Assembly: GCF_011761345.1 (NCBI RefSeq)
Contig: NZ_JAASRY010000001.1
Span: forward strand, 1-64,000
Direction: 5' to 3'
DNA length: 64,000 nucleotides
Source of the DNA: Thalassobacillus devorans
Lineage (GTDB): Bacteria; Bacillota; Bacilli; Bacillales; Halobacillaceae
The notes beneath the pieces were generated by a model. The model had not been told where the DNA came from, did not search any database, and saw only the letters and a program-made list of their open reading frames with translations. Numbering within the stretch: the first letter of the stretch is position 1; every line of letters begins with the position of its first letter. Of this stretch, positions 6,859-15,784 are shown one piece after another. A program made the position numbers and the translations under genes.

Positions 6859-8076
6859 CTATCCTTTCTTTTGAACTGGCTGTACAATTGTTCCTTTTCT
6901 TCTGATTTCCAATTTCACTTCCACTTTTACATCCATATCTACGAAATGTTCATCCCAGTCTTTTTCGACTCGTTTCCAATAGACAGGTTCCTTCCTGCTT
7001 AGGGCATTGCCGAAGCCGAATATATCGGTTTGGTACTGTTCCTTGGCAGCTGTTATGGCAGCTGTTAATTTTTGTTTGATATCAGTTTCAGCTTTATCAG
7101 CAATCTTTTTAAGGGTGTCCGGTTTTGTCAAATCCAAGTCGCATTGGATTTCACCTACGTTCCCTTCTGCTTCCACTGTCACAGTGATACTGGGTTTGCT
7201 GCCTGTCTTTGTTGCATCAATAGCGGCGTTAGTCCGTAATATTTCTACCCCTATCTTTCCACTCTCTTTCTCTTCACAGGGAAAATTGATCAAGGTGCTT
7301 TTGACATTCCCGACGATATAATTATAGCCTTTGCTTTCATCTTCGTTCAGCCATCCAAGCATCCGGTCACCTTTGAAAACACTGAGGTGGTCGACATGGA
7401 TACGAGCAGGAGAATCGACGTTCTCAACATTGGAAACATTATTCCCGGCCTCTTCACTTCCCTCTAAAAGTATACCTGTCAGGACCGGACTTTTTCCTGG
7501 ACTCCTTATATCGGAGACAATTTGGTCGATATAAATCCCATGAGTTGCAGCCCAATGGGATTCTGCTGCTATAATACTATCCATAATTTTATTGGCTGGG
7601 ATTTTCTCATATGCCGTTATTACACTAAGGAGATCTTCTACCTCTACATCCTTAGCTACAGTCACTAAAAAGCTGGTTCGGAATTCAGGATCCCGGTAAA
7701 GCAAGTCCAGTGTAGGTAAGATTCCCTCTTCTGCAAGCCCAGGCCCGATTACTAACAACCGTAATTGTGACATGTAAATTTTTCTTGGTGCATTCAAAGT
7801 CATTTTTCGCAATGCTTCAAAAATGGTTTCTCCCTCGGATTGATAAAGAGATACCGGTGGGCGTGTTGAAGGAGCTTCTGTAGCAATTTCAGAAGGATTG
7901 ATCATTTGTACCACAAGTAAGTAGTTTCCTTCCTCTGTCTTATCAATGCCCAAAGCTACCGCAATACCAAGTTCGTCCAGTTCCCGGCTGTTCCAGCACC
8001 CCGTGAGAAATAACAGACAAGCTAGAGTTATGGACAGCCGTTTGCTAATAGGAAGAAAAGAGAAATTATTGGTCAT
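6859..8076 (-). CDS. spore germination protein GerC family lipoprotein
   Basis: A 405-residue Ger(x)C-family lipoprotein. A signal peptide ends in the lipobox LTGC, so C27 would be lipidated and the protein anchored on the outer face of the spore inner membrane. The family hallmarks follow at once (CWNSRELDELGIAVALGIDK) and the C-terminal domain (residues about 220-400) is the usual beta/alpha fold. GerC is needed for receptor clustering and function. Its ATG overlaps the gerA stop by four bases and is preceded by AAAGGAG. The order A-C-D-B differs from the A-B-C order of B. subtilis gerA but is common in other spore formers. Confidence 0.92.
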   Translation of the reverse strand: MTNNFSFLPISKRLSITLACLLFLTGCWNSRELDELGIAVALGIDKTEEGNYLLVVQMINPSEIATEAPSTRPPVSLYQSEGETIFEALRKMTLNAPRKIYMSQLRLLVIGPGLAEEGILPTLDLLYRDPEFRTSFLVTVAKDVEVEDLLSVITAYEKIPANKIMDSIIAAESHWAATHGIYIDQIVSDIRSPGKSPVLTGILLEGSEEAGNNVSNVENVDSPARIHVDHLSVFKGDRMLGWLNEDESKGYNYIVGNVKSTLINFPCEEKESGKIGVEILRTNAAIDATKTGSKPSITVTVEAEGNVGEIQCDLDLTKPDTLKKIADKAETDIKQKLTAAITAAKEQYQTDIFGFGNALSRKEPVYWKRVEKDWDEHFVDMDVKVEVKLEIRRKGTIVQPVQKKG

Positions 8077-9614
8077 TTTCCTTTCTCCTTTCGACCGCTG
8101 GTCCGTTTTTCATTTTGATGAGAGCTGGAGGAAGGTCTTGATAACAATCCCCAATGAGGAAAGCGAACCAGCACATCCTTTTGATCTTTAGGTACCAAAG
8201 GAGCAAGCGGAGACATATAAGGAACTCCGAATGACTGTAAACTGCAGAGGTGGAGAACTAGTGCAATTAATCCAAGGATGATACCATACAACCCAAAAGT
8301 CGCTGCTAAAATCATTAAAGAAAATCGCAGCATCCGAACAGGGATAGCCATATTATAGGAAGGGAAGACGAAACTGCTTATTGCAGTAATTGCTACTACA
8401 ATGACCATAGCAGGTGATACAAGACCTGCCTGGACAGCTGACTCTCCCAATACAAGTGCTCCAACAATCGATACGGCGGAACCGACAGCTTTCGGCAACC
8501 GGACCCCTGCTTCGCGGAGAATTTCAAACGTAGCTTCCATGAGGACAGCTTCCACAAAAGCAGGAAAAGGAACACCTTCCCGCTGGGCAGCCAAATTGAT
8601 TAATAGAGGAGCAGGAATCATTTCCTGATGAAACGTCGTGATAGCAATATACAAAGATGGCATGAACAAAGCGATACAAAAAGCGAACAAACGCAACAGA
8701 CGGATGAATGTACCGATATCGTAGCGCTGATAGTAATCTTCACTTGACTGCATGAAATTGACGAACAAGGCAGGTACGAGCAATACATTAGGTGTGCCAT
8801 CTGTAATGATTGCTACTTTACCTTCCAAAAGCCCGGCAGCAATCGCATCGGGACGCTCCGTATAATAAACTTTTGGAAAAGGAGAATAGGGAGGGTCCTC
8901 AATGAATTCCTCCAGATAGCCACTTTCGAGTACACCATCGATATCGATGTTATCTAATCGGGCATGTACTTCTTTCACAACGCTTTCATCAGCTGTATCT
9001 TGTATATAAATGACACTGACATCCGTCACTGTCATTTTTCCTACTTTCTTGGCGTCTATTCGCAGCTTTGGATCTTTGATCTTTCTTCGAACCATGGCGG
9101 TATTCGTTCTTAAAGTCTCTGTAAAAGCCTCTTTAGGACCACGGATGACACTTTCTGAGGTGGTTTCCTGTACACCACGGTCTTTCCAGCCTTTTGTGCT
9201 TGCTGCAATCGCCCTGGTTTCATTGTCTAGCATTACAATTGTTTCTCCGGAAAGAAGTCGGAGTATCAATTCATCCATTTTTTTCAGCTCATATATTTCC
9301 CCAATAGGGAGGGTGGAATCTTTTATTGCTTCATAAATAGGCGAGATAGATAAATCCTCAGGCGGTACTTCTACCATGACAACTTCGAGGATAAAATCTT
9401 GTACAGTATTTTTATCCACCAGTCCATCTATGAAAATGACAGCCCCGCTGATTTTGGCTTTTTTGTTTAGAATCATACGTCTTGTAACCAAATCGGAGCC
9501 GTTTCCTAAAGTATCTTTTATGAAGGCCAGGTTACCATCAAGATCGCTGCTGATTGCTCTTGTGTCTAGTTGAACATCTTCTTTTGGTGTCTGGTTCTTT
9601 TTGCGCCGTTTCAT
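8073..9614 (-). CDS. spore germination protein GerA family
   Basis: First gene of the receptor operon; 513 residues. It has a long hydrophilic N-terminal part (about 1-290, with family motifs such as VIRGPKEAFTETLRTN and YIQDTADESVV) and a C-terminal membrane domain of about five helices (VYYTERPDAIAAGLLEGKVAIITDG marks its beginning; PSLYIAITTFHQEMIP and ANAAQ-like GVPFPAFVEAVLMEATFEILREAG follow). GerA subunits form a nutrient-gated channel. The start ATG 9614 has GAAGGAG eight bases upstream; a longer frame to 9659 lacks one. The tail (RPSSSSHQNEKRTSGRKEKGK) is basic. A SigG promoter is expected in 9620-9760 but I could not identify one with confidence. Confidence 0.93.
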   Translation of the reverse strand: MKRRKKNQTPKEDVQLDTRAISSDLDGNLAFIKDTLGNGSDLVTRRMILNKKAKISGAVIFIDGLVDKNTVQDFILEVVMVEVPPEDLSISPIYEAIKDSTLPIGEIYELKKMDELILRLLSGETIVMLDNETRAIAASTKGWKDRGVQETTSESVIRGPKEAFTETLRTNTAMVRRKIKDPKLRIDAKKVGKMTVTDVSVIYIQDTADESVVKEVHARLDNIDIDGVLESGYLEEFIEDPPYSPFPKVYYTERPDAIAAGLLEGKVAIITDGTPNVLLVPALFVNFMQSSEDYYQRYDIGTFIRLLRLFAFCIALFMPSLYIAITTFHQEMIPAPLLINLAAQREGVPFPAFVEAVLMEATFEILREAGVRLPKAVGSAVSIVGALVLGESAVQAGLVSPAMVIVVAITAISSFVFPSYNMAIPVRMLRFSLMILAATFGLYGIILGLIALVLHLCSLQSFGVPYMSPLAPLVPKDQKDVLVRFPHWGLLSRPSSSSHQNEKRTSGRKEKGK

Positions 9615-9925
9615 GGAACTTGCTCCTTCTCTCGGTACTTTACCTCTTAGTTTATACATCTATGGTTAATTTATTTATAAGGTGGGAATGCAGGAGCTTT
9701 TCGTTAGCTGTAGAAATTTTTGAAGGCGAGGGAAAAAAATTACAAGTAAGCGATTGCTCTGTTTTTGTTTGAATTTCTTGATTTTTATAGTAAAATATAT
9801 TTGCTGCATAAGTATTACTTTCTATGCAAGAAACCTATATAGAAAGCCGATGAAATGTTTGAATATTTCATCTATTTTTGCTAACATTATTTTACTAAGC
9901 AACTATTTGAAAGAGGGGGCTAATT
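9615..9925. promoter_or_regulatory. divergent intergenic region between ger operon and TAXI operon
   Basis: About 310 AT-rich bases. For the plus-strand operon the best promoter candidate is TTGAAT (9769-9774), 16 bases, TAAAAT (9791-9796). No clear SigG promoter is seen for the ger operon and no other structure stands out. Confidence 0.35.
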
Positions 9926-10933
9926 ATGAAAAGAAGAAACTGGTTTTTAACTATGGCTATGTTGTTAACGCTTTCCTTGTTCCTTGCTGCCTGCGGCGGT
10001 GGGGAAGCTGGCGGCGGTGAAGAAGGCGGAGGAGACGAAGGTGGCGGCGATGAAGGCGGCACATCCTTCATGAACATTTTGACTGGCGGGTCTCAAGGTA
10101 CATATTACCCGCTTGGAGGAAGCTTTGCTACGATCATCAATTCGAACGTAGATGGAGCAGAGGCTAACGCAGTTTCCACTGGCGCGTCTGTAGAAAATAT
10201 GAAAAAATTGCGTGATGGCGATGGAGAATTGGCATTTACACAGACAGATATTGCTTCCTATGCAGCAGACGGCGAAGTAATGTTTGAGGAGCCGATCGAA
10301 GGAATTCAGGCTATCGGAACCCTATATCCGGAAACAATTCAAATTGTAACCACAAAAGATACTGGCATTGAGACAGTGGAAGACTTGAAAGGAAAAGTCG
10401 TCTCTGTCGGTGCACCAGGCTCAGGTACGTACGCGAACGCCGAGAACATTCTGGAAATCCATGATATGACGATGGATGACATCGAAAAGCGCGATTTGGA
10501 ATTTGGTGATTCAACTTCAGGAATCCAGGACGGATCTATTGATGCTGCATTTATCACTGCTGGTACCCCAACAGGTGCGGTAGAAAGTCTTGCAGCAACA
10601 ACGGATGTTAACATCGTGAAATTCGGCGATGGAAAGATCCAGGAGTTGATGGATAAGGTACCTTTCTATTCTGAAGACGAAATACCTGAAGGCACTTACG
10701 GATTAGATGAAGCGATCCAGACCGTTGCTGTACAAGCAATGCTTGTTACAACTTCTGACATGGATGAAGATACTGTTTATGAAATCACGAAAGCTATTTT
10801 TGAAAACACAGATCAGATCACACATAGTAAAGGTGAAGTGATTACAGCTGATTCTGCCCTTCAGGGTGTTGGTATCGATGTACATCCCGGTGCACAAAAA
10901 TACTTTGATGAAGCGGGCGTTTCTGCCGAATAA
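9926..10933 (+). CDS. TAXI-family TRAP transporter solute receptor, lipoprotein
   Basis: A 335-residue substrate-binding lipoprotein: signal peptide with lipobox LAAC (C23), then an unusual linker of Gly and Glu/Asp (residues about 24-47, repeated GGGEEGGGDEGG), then the TAXI domain (FMNILTGGSQGTYYPLGGSF, VSTGASVENMKKLRDG, VSVGAPGSGT). It should hold the ligand outside the membrane for the fused permease encoded downstream; TAXI receptors are often linked with glutamate or other dicarboxylate uptake, but the ligand here cannot be told. The ribosome site is AGAGGGGG. A strong hairpin follows the gene and probably raises its expression over the permease. Confidence 0.92.
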   Translation: MKRRNWFLTMAMLLTLSLFLAACGGGEAGGGEEGGGDEGGGDEGGTSFMNILTGGSQGTYYPLGGSFATIINSNVDGAEANAVSTGASVENMKKLRDGDGELAFTQTDIASYAADGEVMFEEPIEGIQAIGTLYPETIQIVTTKDTGIETVEDLKGKVVSVGAPGSGTYANAENILEIHDMTMDDIEKRDLEFGDSTSGIQDGSIDAAFITAGTPTGAVESLAATTDVNIVKFGDGKIQELMDKVPFYSEDEIPEGTYGLDEAIQTVAVQAMLVTTSDMDEDTVYEITKAIFENTDQITHSKGEVITADSALQGVGIDVHPGAQKYFDEAGVSAE

Positions 10934-10963
10934 TAAAAAGCCTTAAAGAAGATTATGGCTTGT

Positions 10964-10997
10964 GATAGACCGATATGATATCGGTCTATCTTTTCTT
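10964..10997 (+). terminator. hairpin between receptor and permease genes (partial terminator)
   Basis: GATAGACCGATAT pairs perfectly with ATCGGTCTATC over a three- to four-base loop and is followed by TTTTCTT. Lying inside an operon, it probably lets only part of transcription through or protects the 3' end of the receptor message. Confidence 0.7.
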
Positions 10998-11016
10998 GTG
11001 AGAAAGGATTTTCGGA

Positions 11017-11556
11017 ATGCGAAGAGCAGATAGGAAGAGGGGAACTGCTGCTGGTTTACTAGTATTATTTGTTTTTGCCGGTCTTGCTGTTTGGTTATTT
11101 TATCCTTACCAATATGTCCTTTCCTTCCAGAATAAAGAGACAGAGGAATTTGCGGTTTTTGTTCCCTTAAAGGAAAGTGAGCATTTTCAAATCAAATTTA
11201 CGCATTCGATTCATCTAAGTGATGTTATAGAGGAATACAAAGTGAAAGACGATAAACTGGTACCCGTCCAGCTGATTTACGAAGATACAGCAGTGGGGAT
11301 GCCTGGGAATGCATCTGAGGGAGAAGCTTTTGAATCAAAAGATGGAAAGTATTATATAACGGGGTTAAAGGGAGAACACGATTACATCGATCTTTCCGTC
11401 GGACAGGTTAAAGCGAACCATAGGATCATCTACAATGACTTGCAGTTTGCACTGAAGGACTATGTAGATGGCGGGACAATCGTTCGTATTCAGCCCCTCT
11501 ATATCAACAACTGGGAACTTTTGAGAGGAGTGAACGTGCATGAGCAAGAAAGATGA
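11017..11556 (+). CDS. DUF1850 protein of TAXI-TRAP operon
   Basis: A 179-residue protein with one N-terminal membrane helix (residues about 10-30, AAGLLVLFVFAGLAVWLFYPY) and an exported beta-rich domain containing FTHSIHLSDVIEEYKV, the usual DUF1850 core. Such proteins are encoded between TAXI receptor and fused permease genes in many bacteria; their role is not known and may be in assembly or coupling. AAAGGA lies eight bases before the ATG. It overlaps the permease gene by 17 bases, so translation is probably coupled. Confidence 0.85.
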   Translation: MRRADRKRGTAAGLLVLFVFAGLAVWLFYPYQYVLSFQNKETEEFAVFVPLKESEHFQIKFTHSIHLSDVIEEYKVKDDKLVPVQLIYEDTAVGMPGNASEGEAFESKDGKYYITGLKGEHDYIDLSVGQVKANHRIIYNDLQFALKDYVDGGTIVRIQPLYINNWELLRGVNVHEQER

Positions 11557-13648
11557 GACACTATCTACAGAAAAACAACAAGAAATCATGCAGAAGTACG
11601 ATCCAGAGTCTTCCGTGCGTGAATTGACCGGTCTCTTGGCAAAGATCGTATTTTTTATCTTATTAGCATTTTCCATCTATCAATTATATACCACCACGCT
11701 CAATCCACTGCCTGCCCAGATTCATCGATCCATACACGTAGGGTTTGGCTTGGTATTAATATTTCTTTTATTTCCTGCAACAAAGAAAAACCGTATCAAA
11801 GGGAAAATAGCATGGTATGATTTAGTCCTTGCTATACTTGGCTTTGGGGTAGGTGCTTACTGGCCATTATTTTATGAAGATATTATTACTCGTGCCGGTG
11901 ATATGACTACACTCGACTTTTATGTAGGGCTTTTAGCAGTCTTGCTCGTTTTGGAAGCGACAAGAAGAGCGGTTGGTTTGCCGATCACAATCATTGCCGC
12001 GCTTTTCCTTGTCTATGCCTATTGGGGAAGACAAATGCCAGGCTTTTTAATTCATCGTGGTGTTAACCTGGACAGCCTGGTGCAGTCCATGTTCTTCACG
12101 ACAGAAGGAATCCTGGGTACACCAATCGCGGTATCATCCACCTTCATATTCCTGTTCTTATTATTCGGTGCTTTTTTAGTGAAGACAGGGGTCGGACAGT
12201 ACTTCAATGATTTGGCTGTAACACTTGCCGGGAAACGGACAGGGGGTCCTGCAAAGGTCGCCATCTTTTCCAGTGCCTTGCAAGGGACAATCAGTGGTAG
12301 TTCTGTTGCCAATGTTGTTACTTCCGGTTCCTTCACAATTCCAATGATGAAACGGCTGGGATACCGTCGTGAATTTGCCGGCGGGGTTGAAGCTGCTGCC
12401 TCTACAGGTGGTCAGTTAATGCCTCCAATCATGGGCGCTGCTGCGTTCCTTATGATTGAGTTCATCGGAATGGATTATTGGAGTATCGCTAAAGCTGCTA
12501 CAATACCGGCTTTGCTATATTTTACTGGTGTCTGGATCATGACCCACTTTGAAGCGAAGCGTACTGGCCTAAGAGGGTTGTCTGATGATCAAATGCCGAA
12601 TAGAAAAGAAGTTTTTAAGAAAATTTATCTGCTCCTGCCAATTGTGGCAATCGTTTTCTATTTGAGCAGTGGTCTTAGTGTTATGCGTGCCGCTATTTAT
12701 GGGATTCTTACAACCATTCTGGTCGGTATGATGCGAGAAGAGAAGTTTCGTAAAATTTACCCAATTGTATTTGGAATTGTAGCAGTTGGTATGGGTATTT
12801 ATGGCTCACTTACAGGGGCATTTTCTGCTACGAGTTCACTGGTTACAGCAACGATCATCACCATCCTGGTCAGTTACCTGTTTGATGGAAACTTTAAGGA
12901 ATCAATTGAAGCATTGGTTGATGGTGCTCGCACAGCACTTGGCGTAGTGGCTGCTACAGCAGCTGCTGGTATTATTGTCGGCGTCGTTACTAAAACCGGA
13001 CTTGGCTTGAAGCTTGCAAACAGCTTAGTATCATTAGCCAATGGGGAAATTCTGTTGACGCTATTCTTTACCATGCTTGCGGCTATTATATTAGGGATGG
13101 GTTCACCAACGACGGCGAACTACATTATTACATCTACGATTGCCGCACCAGCTCTTATCCTGCTCGGAATAGCTGACCTGCCGGCGCATATGTTTGTTTT
13201 CTACTTCGGTATTGTAGCCGATATTACGCCTCCGGTAGCGCTTGCTGCATTCGCTGCATCCGGGGTAGCGAGCTCAGAGCCGATTCGAACCGGGGTGAAT
13301 GCCGCAAAGCTTGCCATTGCTGCCTTCATTATTCCATACATGTTTGTATTGGAACCGAAACTATTGATGATCGATACAACCACTATGGAATTGTTATGGA
13401 TCATCTTTACCGCTATTTGTGGAATGCTTGCTATTGGTGCCGGATTAATCGGTTACTGGTTCCGTGAACTGATGTGGTTTGAGCGGATCATATCTTTGGC
13501 AGGCGGACTGACATTAATTTATCCTGGCGGTTATTCTGATGTTATTGGTCTATCCGTATTTGCTCTAATCCTTGGCTTGCAGTTCCTGCTTAAACGGGAC
13601 AAGCTTGGTGTTCCAGTAGAAAGAAGAGGAAGAAAGGCAAGAGCATAA
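11540..13648 (+). CDS. TRAP transporter permease, fused 4TM-12TM
   Basis: A 702-residue integral membrane protein of the fused DctQ-DctM type. After a charged N-terminus there are about four helices (to residue about 140), then the large DctM-like domain with TRAP marks such as SSTFIFLFLLFGAFL, GSAVANVV-like GSSVANVVTSGSFTIP, GGQLMPPIMGAAAFLM and LGMGSPTTANYIITS. It moves the ligand delivered by the TAXI receptor, driven by a sodium or proton gradient; sodium would suit a halophile. A C-terminal block of further helices ends with a basic tail (ERRGRKARA). The ribosome site GAGGAG lies in the preceding gene. Confidence 0.92.
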   Translation: MSKKDETLSTEKQQEIMQKYDPESSVRELTGLLAKIVFFILLAFSIYQLYTTTLNPLPAQIHRSIHVGFGLVLIFLLFPATKKNRIKGKIAWYDLVLAILGFGVGAYWPLFYEDIITRAGDMTTLDFYVGLLAVLLVLEATRRAVGLPITIIAALFLVYAYWGRQMPGFLIHRGVNLDSLVQSMFFTTEGILGTPIAVSSTFIFLFLLFGAFLVKTGVGQYFNDLAVTLAGKRTGGPAKVAIFSSALQGTISGSSVANVVTSGSFTIPMMKRLGYRREFAGGVEAAASTGGQLMPPIMGAAAFLMIEFIGMDYWSIAKAATIPALLYFTGVWIMTHFEAKRTGLRGLSDDQMPNRKEVFKKIYLLLPIVAIVFYLSSGLSVMRAAIYGILTTILVGMMREEKFRKIYPIVFGIVAVGMGIYGSLTGAFSATSSLVTATIITILVSYLFDGNFKESIEALVDGARTALGVVAATAAAGIIVGVVTKTGLGLKLANSLVSLANGEILLTLFFTMLAAIILGMGSPTTANYIITSTIAAPALILLGIADLPAHMFVFYFGIVADITPPVALAAFAASGVASSEPIRTGVNAAKLAIAAFIIPYMFVLEPKLLMIDTTTMELLWIIFTAICGMLAIGAGLIGYWFRELMWFERIISLAGGLTLIYPGGYSDVIGLSVFALILGLQFLLKRDKLGVPVERRGRKARA

Positions 13649-13650
13649 GA

Positions 13651-13678
13651 AAGCGGCCTGCGCGTGCAGGCCGCTTTT
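13651..13678 (+). terminator. terminator of TAXI-TRAP operon
   Basis: AAGCGGCCTGC pairs with GCAGGCCGCTT over a four-base loop, followed by a short T-run. Confidence 0.8.
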
Positions 13679-13730
13679 GTGCTTTACTAGGAAATCATAA
13701 AATTTTCTTTTAACTTTACGTGGTTGGTCC

Positions 13731-13848
13731 CATCCAGCTCCAGCGCCTACCCCCTCGAGGTCTTAAGTCAATCCTCTCTGTGACAAAAAACGTCACGGCG
13801 AGTCTTGCCTTAAGCTTGTCGGGGGTGAGCAAGGCGCCTGCGCTTTTG
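13731..13848 (-). repeat. interspersed foldback repeat, family C, copy 1
   Basis: Read on the minus strand it begins AAAAGCGCAGGCGCC and ends GGCGCTGGAGCTGG. Within it, CACCCCCGA pairs with TCGAGGGGGT and a smaller hairpin GTGACG-tttttt-GTCAC lies in the middle. The element abuts the 3' end of the YczE-like gene. The copy at 24642-24761 has the same ends and a different middle. Confidence 0.6.
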
Positions 13849-13855
13849 TTCTTTC

Positions 13856-14482
13856 CTATAACATTTTTTCCCGTTCGTGGATGCCCCAGAGTTTGATAAG
13901 CGGTCGAAATAGGACGAAAAACATTTGAATCACCGGTCCAGTTGATAAGGCAACGATAAGTGTTCCGATACCAACAGGCGCACCAAGTAAATACCCGACC
14001 AGGGCAAGGCCTGATTCGGCAAATATACGAACAGAACTTTTGGATTGGTTTGTTCGTTTGTTGACAATCATCATAAAGTGATCCAATGGAATTCGTGGAA
14101 ACGGTGTGCGCAGATATAGCGCGATTCCTGCCCCCATTGCCAGCAATCCGAGTGTGAAAACAAGCCATTGAGACCACCAGAGGTCATAACCCTCAGGTAA
14201 TACGTTGTAAAGAAAAATATCTAATGTCCATCCCCGGACCACGATAGGAAGAATCGATTCATAAACGGGACGTTTTCTTTCAATCCTGGCGTTGATTAAT
14301 AATAAAATGATAAAGCTTATGATTAATACAGTACCGACCGAGACTGGGAGATGCATGGAGATTCCGACTGCCACACTGTCGCCTGGACCTACGCCTAACC
14401 CTGACTTAATAATCATAGCTAAACCAAGGCTGGAAATTACGATTCCTGCCAGGTAAATGATAAAAAGAATCAAGTGTTTCAT
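13856..14482 (-). CDS. YczE/YitT-like integral membrane protein
   Basis: A 208-residue protein with about five to six membrane helices, starting LILFIIYLAGIVISSLGLAMIIK and followed by SGLGVGPGDSVAVGIS, the glycine-rich signature of YczE/YyaS-type proteins. The helices are short-looped, and RIPLDHFMMIVN in the middle is also typical. The function of the family is unsettled; YczE affects bacillaene-type and surfactin biosynthesis in B. subtilis, but there is no biosynthetic cluster here. It is a single gene on the minus strand, convergent with the TRAP operon, with a family C repeat at its 3' end. Confidence 0.75.
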   Translation of the reverse strand: MKHLILFIIYLAGIVISSLGLAMIIKSGLGVGPGDSVAVGISMHLPVSVGTVLIISFIILLLINARIERKRPVYESILPIVVRGWTLDIFLYNVLPEGYDLWWSQWLVFTLGLLAMGAGIALYLRTPFPRIPLDHFMMIVNKRTNQSKSSVRIFAESGLALVGYLLGAPVGIGTLIVALSTGPVIQMFFVLFRPLIKLWGIHEREKML

Positions 14483-14628
14483 TGTGCTGGCTCCTTAAGC
14501 TAATAACAATAACTGATGCTTTCCTAAGCATATACTTACCCTATTGGGATGTAAAGTTCGACGATAGGTTCTATTTATTTTATGGTAAAAGGGAAGCAAT
14601 TATTTAACTGAAAAACGGAGGAGATAAG

Positions 14629-15393
14629 ATGCAGTTTGCAATAGTAACCGGTGAATCAAGAGGACTAGGGGAAGCCATCGCTAAAGATTTTATGGAATAT
14701 GGAATAGATGTCATTGGCGTTTCCCGTTCAGGAAGTGAAGAATTAAAGAAGTTTTCAAAGAATGAGAAAGCGGATTACCACCATTATTCCTGTGATTTGA
14801 GTGACAGTGCGCAAGCGAAAGAATGCTTTGAGAAAATAGCTGAGCAGCACTTTAACAAAGAGACCTATCATATTTATCTGATTAATAATGCTGGCATGAT
14901 TGAGCCGATCGAGACGGTTGGGAATTTGGATACGGAGCAGGTGACGAAGCATGTCCAGGTTAATCTGGTGGCGCCAATTGTATGGACGAACAGTCTCCTA
15001 TCTTATGCCGAGACTCATGATGTAAAGCTGACAATGGTCAACATAACTTCTGGTGCGGCTGAGAAATCAACACCTGGATGGAGTACGTATAACAGCACTA
15101 AAGCGGCAATCAATCAATTTACAGCCACTGTTGCAGCGGAACTTGAAACGAAAGACAGCGATCATCAAATCCTGGCCTACAGTCCAGGGGTGATGGACAC
15201 AGACATGCAGGATGTCATTCGTTCCGCCCCTAAAGAGGCTTTCCATGATGTCGAGAAATTCAGACAGCTGAAAGAAGAAGGGCAGCTTCGTGACCCGGAT
15301 ACGGTATCTGCTGTGTTAATGGATCTTTTGAATAAACCAAATGACATAGAAAACGGAAAGGTTTATAAACTTTATGATTTAATTAAAGAATAG
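14629..15393 (+). CDS. short-chain dehydrogenase/reductase (YueD/benzil-reductase-like)
   Basis: A 254-residue classical SDR. The cofactor motif TGESRGLG is at residues 7-14, NNAG at 86-89, and the catalytic set is S141, Y154 and K158 (YNSTK). VSRSG after the second strand suggests NADPH. Overall form (sepiapterin/benzil reductase type) resembles B. subtilis YueD, which reduces benzil stereospecifically, but the natural substrate is unknown. It is a single gene with GGAGGAG upstream and no partner, so its pathway cannot be inferred. Confidence 0.85.
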   Translation: MQFAIVTGESRGLGEAIAKDFMEYGIDVIGVSRSGSEELKKFSKNEKADYHHYSCDLSDSAQAKECFEKIAEQHFNKETYHIYLINNAGMIEPIETVGNLDTEQVTKHVQVNLVAPIVWTNSLLSYAETHDVKLTMVNITSGAAEKSTPGWSTYNSTKAAINQFTATVAAELETKDSDHQILAYSPGVMDTDMQDVIRSAPKEAFHDVEKFRQLKEEGQLRDPDTVSAVLMDLLNKPNDIENGKVYKLYDLIKE

Positions 15394-15447
15394 ACCGACT
15401 TACAAAAATTATAATTGCGTTAGTATATAGGAAATGTGAGAGAGGAT

Positions 15448-15510
15448 ATGCCGAGACTTTTGCGTGAATGGTCAGGCTGGCAAGACCCTATAGAAGACAA
15501 GTACGAATAA
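15448..15510 (+). CDS. possible 20-residue micro-protein
   Basis: The frame encodes MPRLLREWSGWQDPIEDKYE and stops directly before a strong hairpin (GCCGCCCATTAA at 15511-15522 pairing with TTAATGGGCGGC at 15542-15553). GAGAGG lies only three bases before the ATG, so initiation would be weak. The rest of the 390-base gap (15394-15784) shows nothing else except the terminator near 15735. I do not recognise the peptide. Confidence 0.25.
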   Translation: MPRLLREWSGWQDPIEDKYE

Positions 15511-15720
15511 GCCGCCCATTAAAAGGAAGTGATTTTTCCTGTTAATGGGCGGCTTATGTAGCGAGTATATAGCCGGGAAGTGAGAGTTATTTCCTAACCA
15601 TTTATTTTTATGAAAAGTAATAGATTTAATCCCAGAAAGGTGGAAGGTTTTCTTTTTGCAAAGTAAATAAGAGGCCGGTAATCGCCAGATAATAATGGGT
15701 ATACGTCAAAAACTCATAGA

Positions 15721-15755
15721 AAAAGTGCTGGCACCTGAAGGCCAGCACTTTTATA
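15721..15755. terminator. bidirectional terminator before sulP
   Basis: AAAAGTGCTGGC pairs with GCCAGCACTTTT across an eight-base loop; A- and T-runs on either side allow use from both directions. On the minus strand it ends the SulP gene. Confidence 0.85.
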
Positions 15756-15784
15756 ATAAACAGCTTTTTTAGGCTGATAGTTTT

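Noticed and set aside
9895-10077. Proline-rich 60-residue frame on the minus strand opposite the TAXI gene
   Set aside because: It is the mirror of the Gly/Glu linker codons of the receptor and has no ribosome site.
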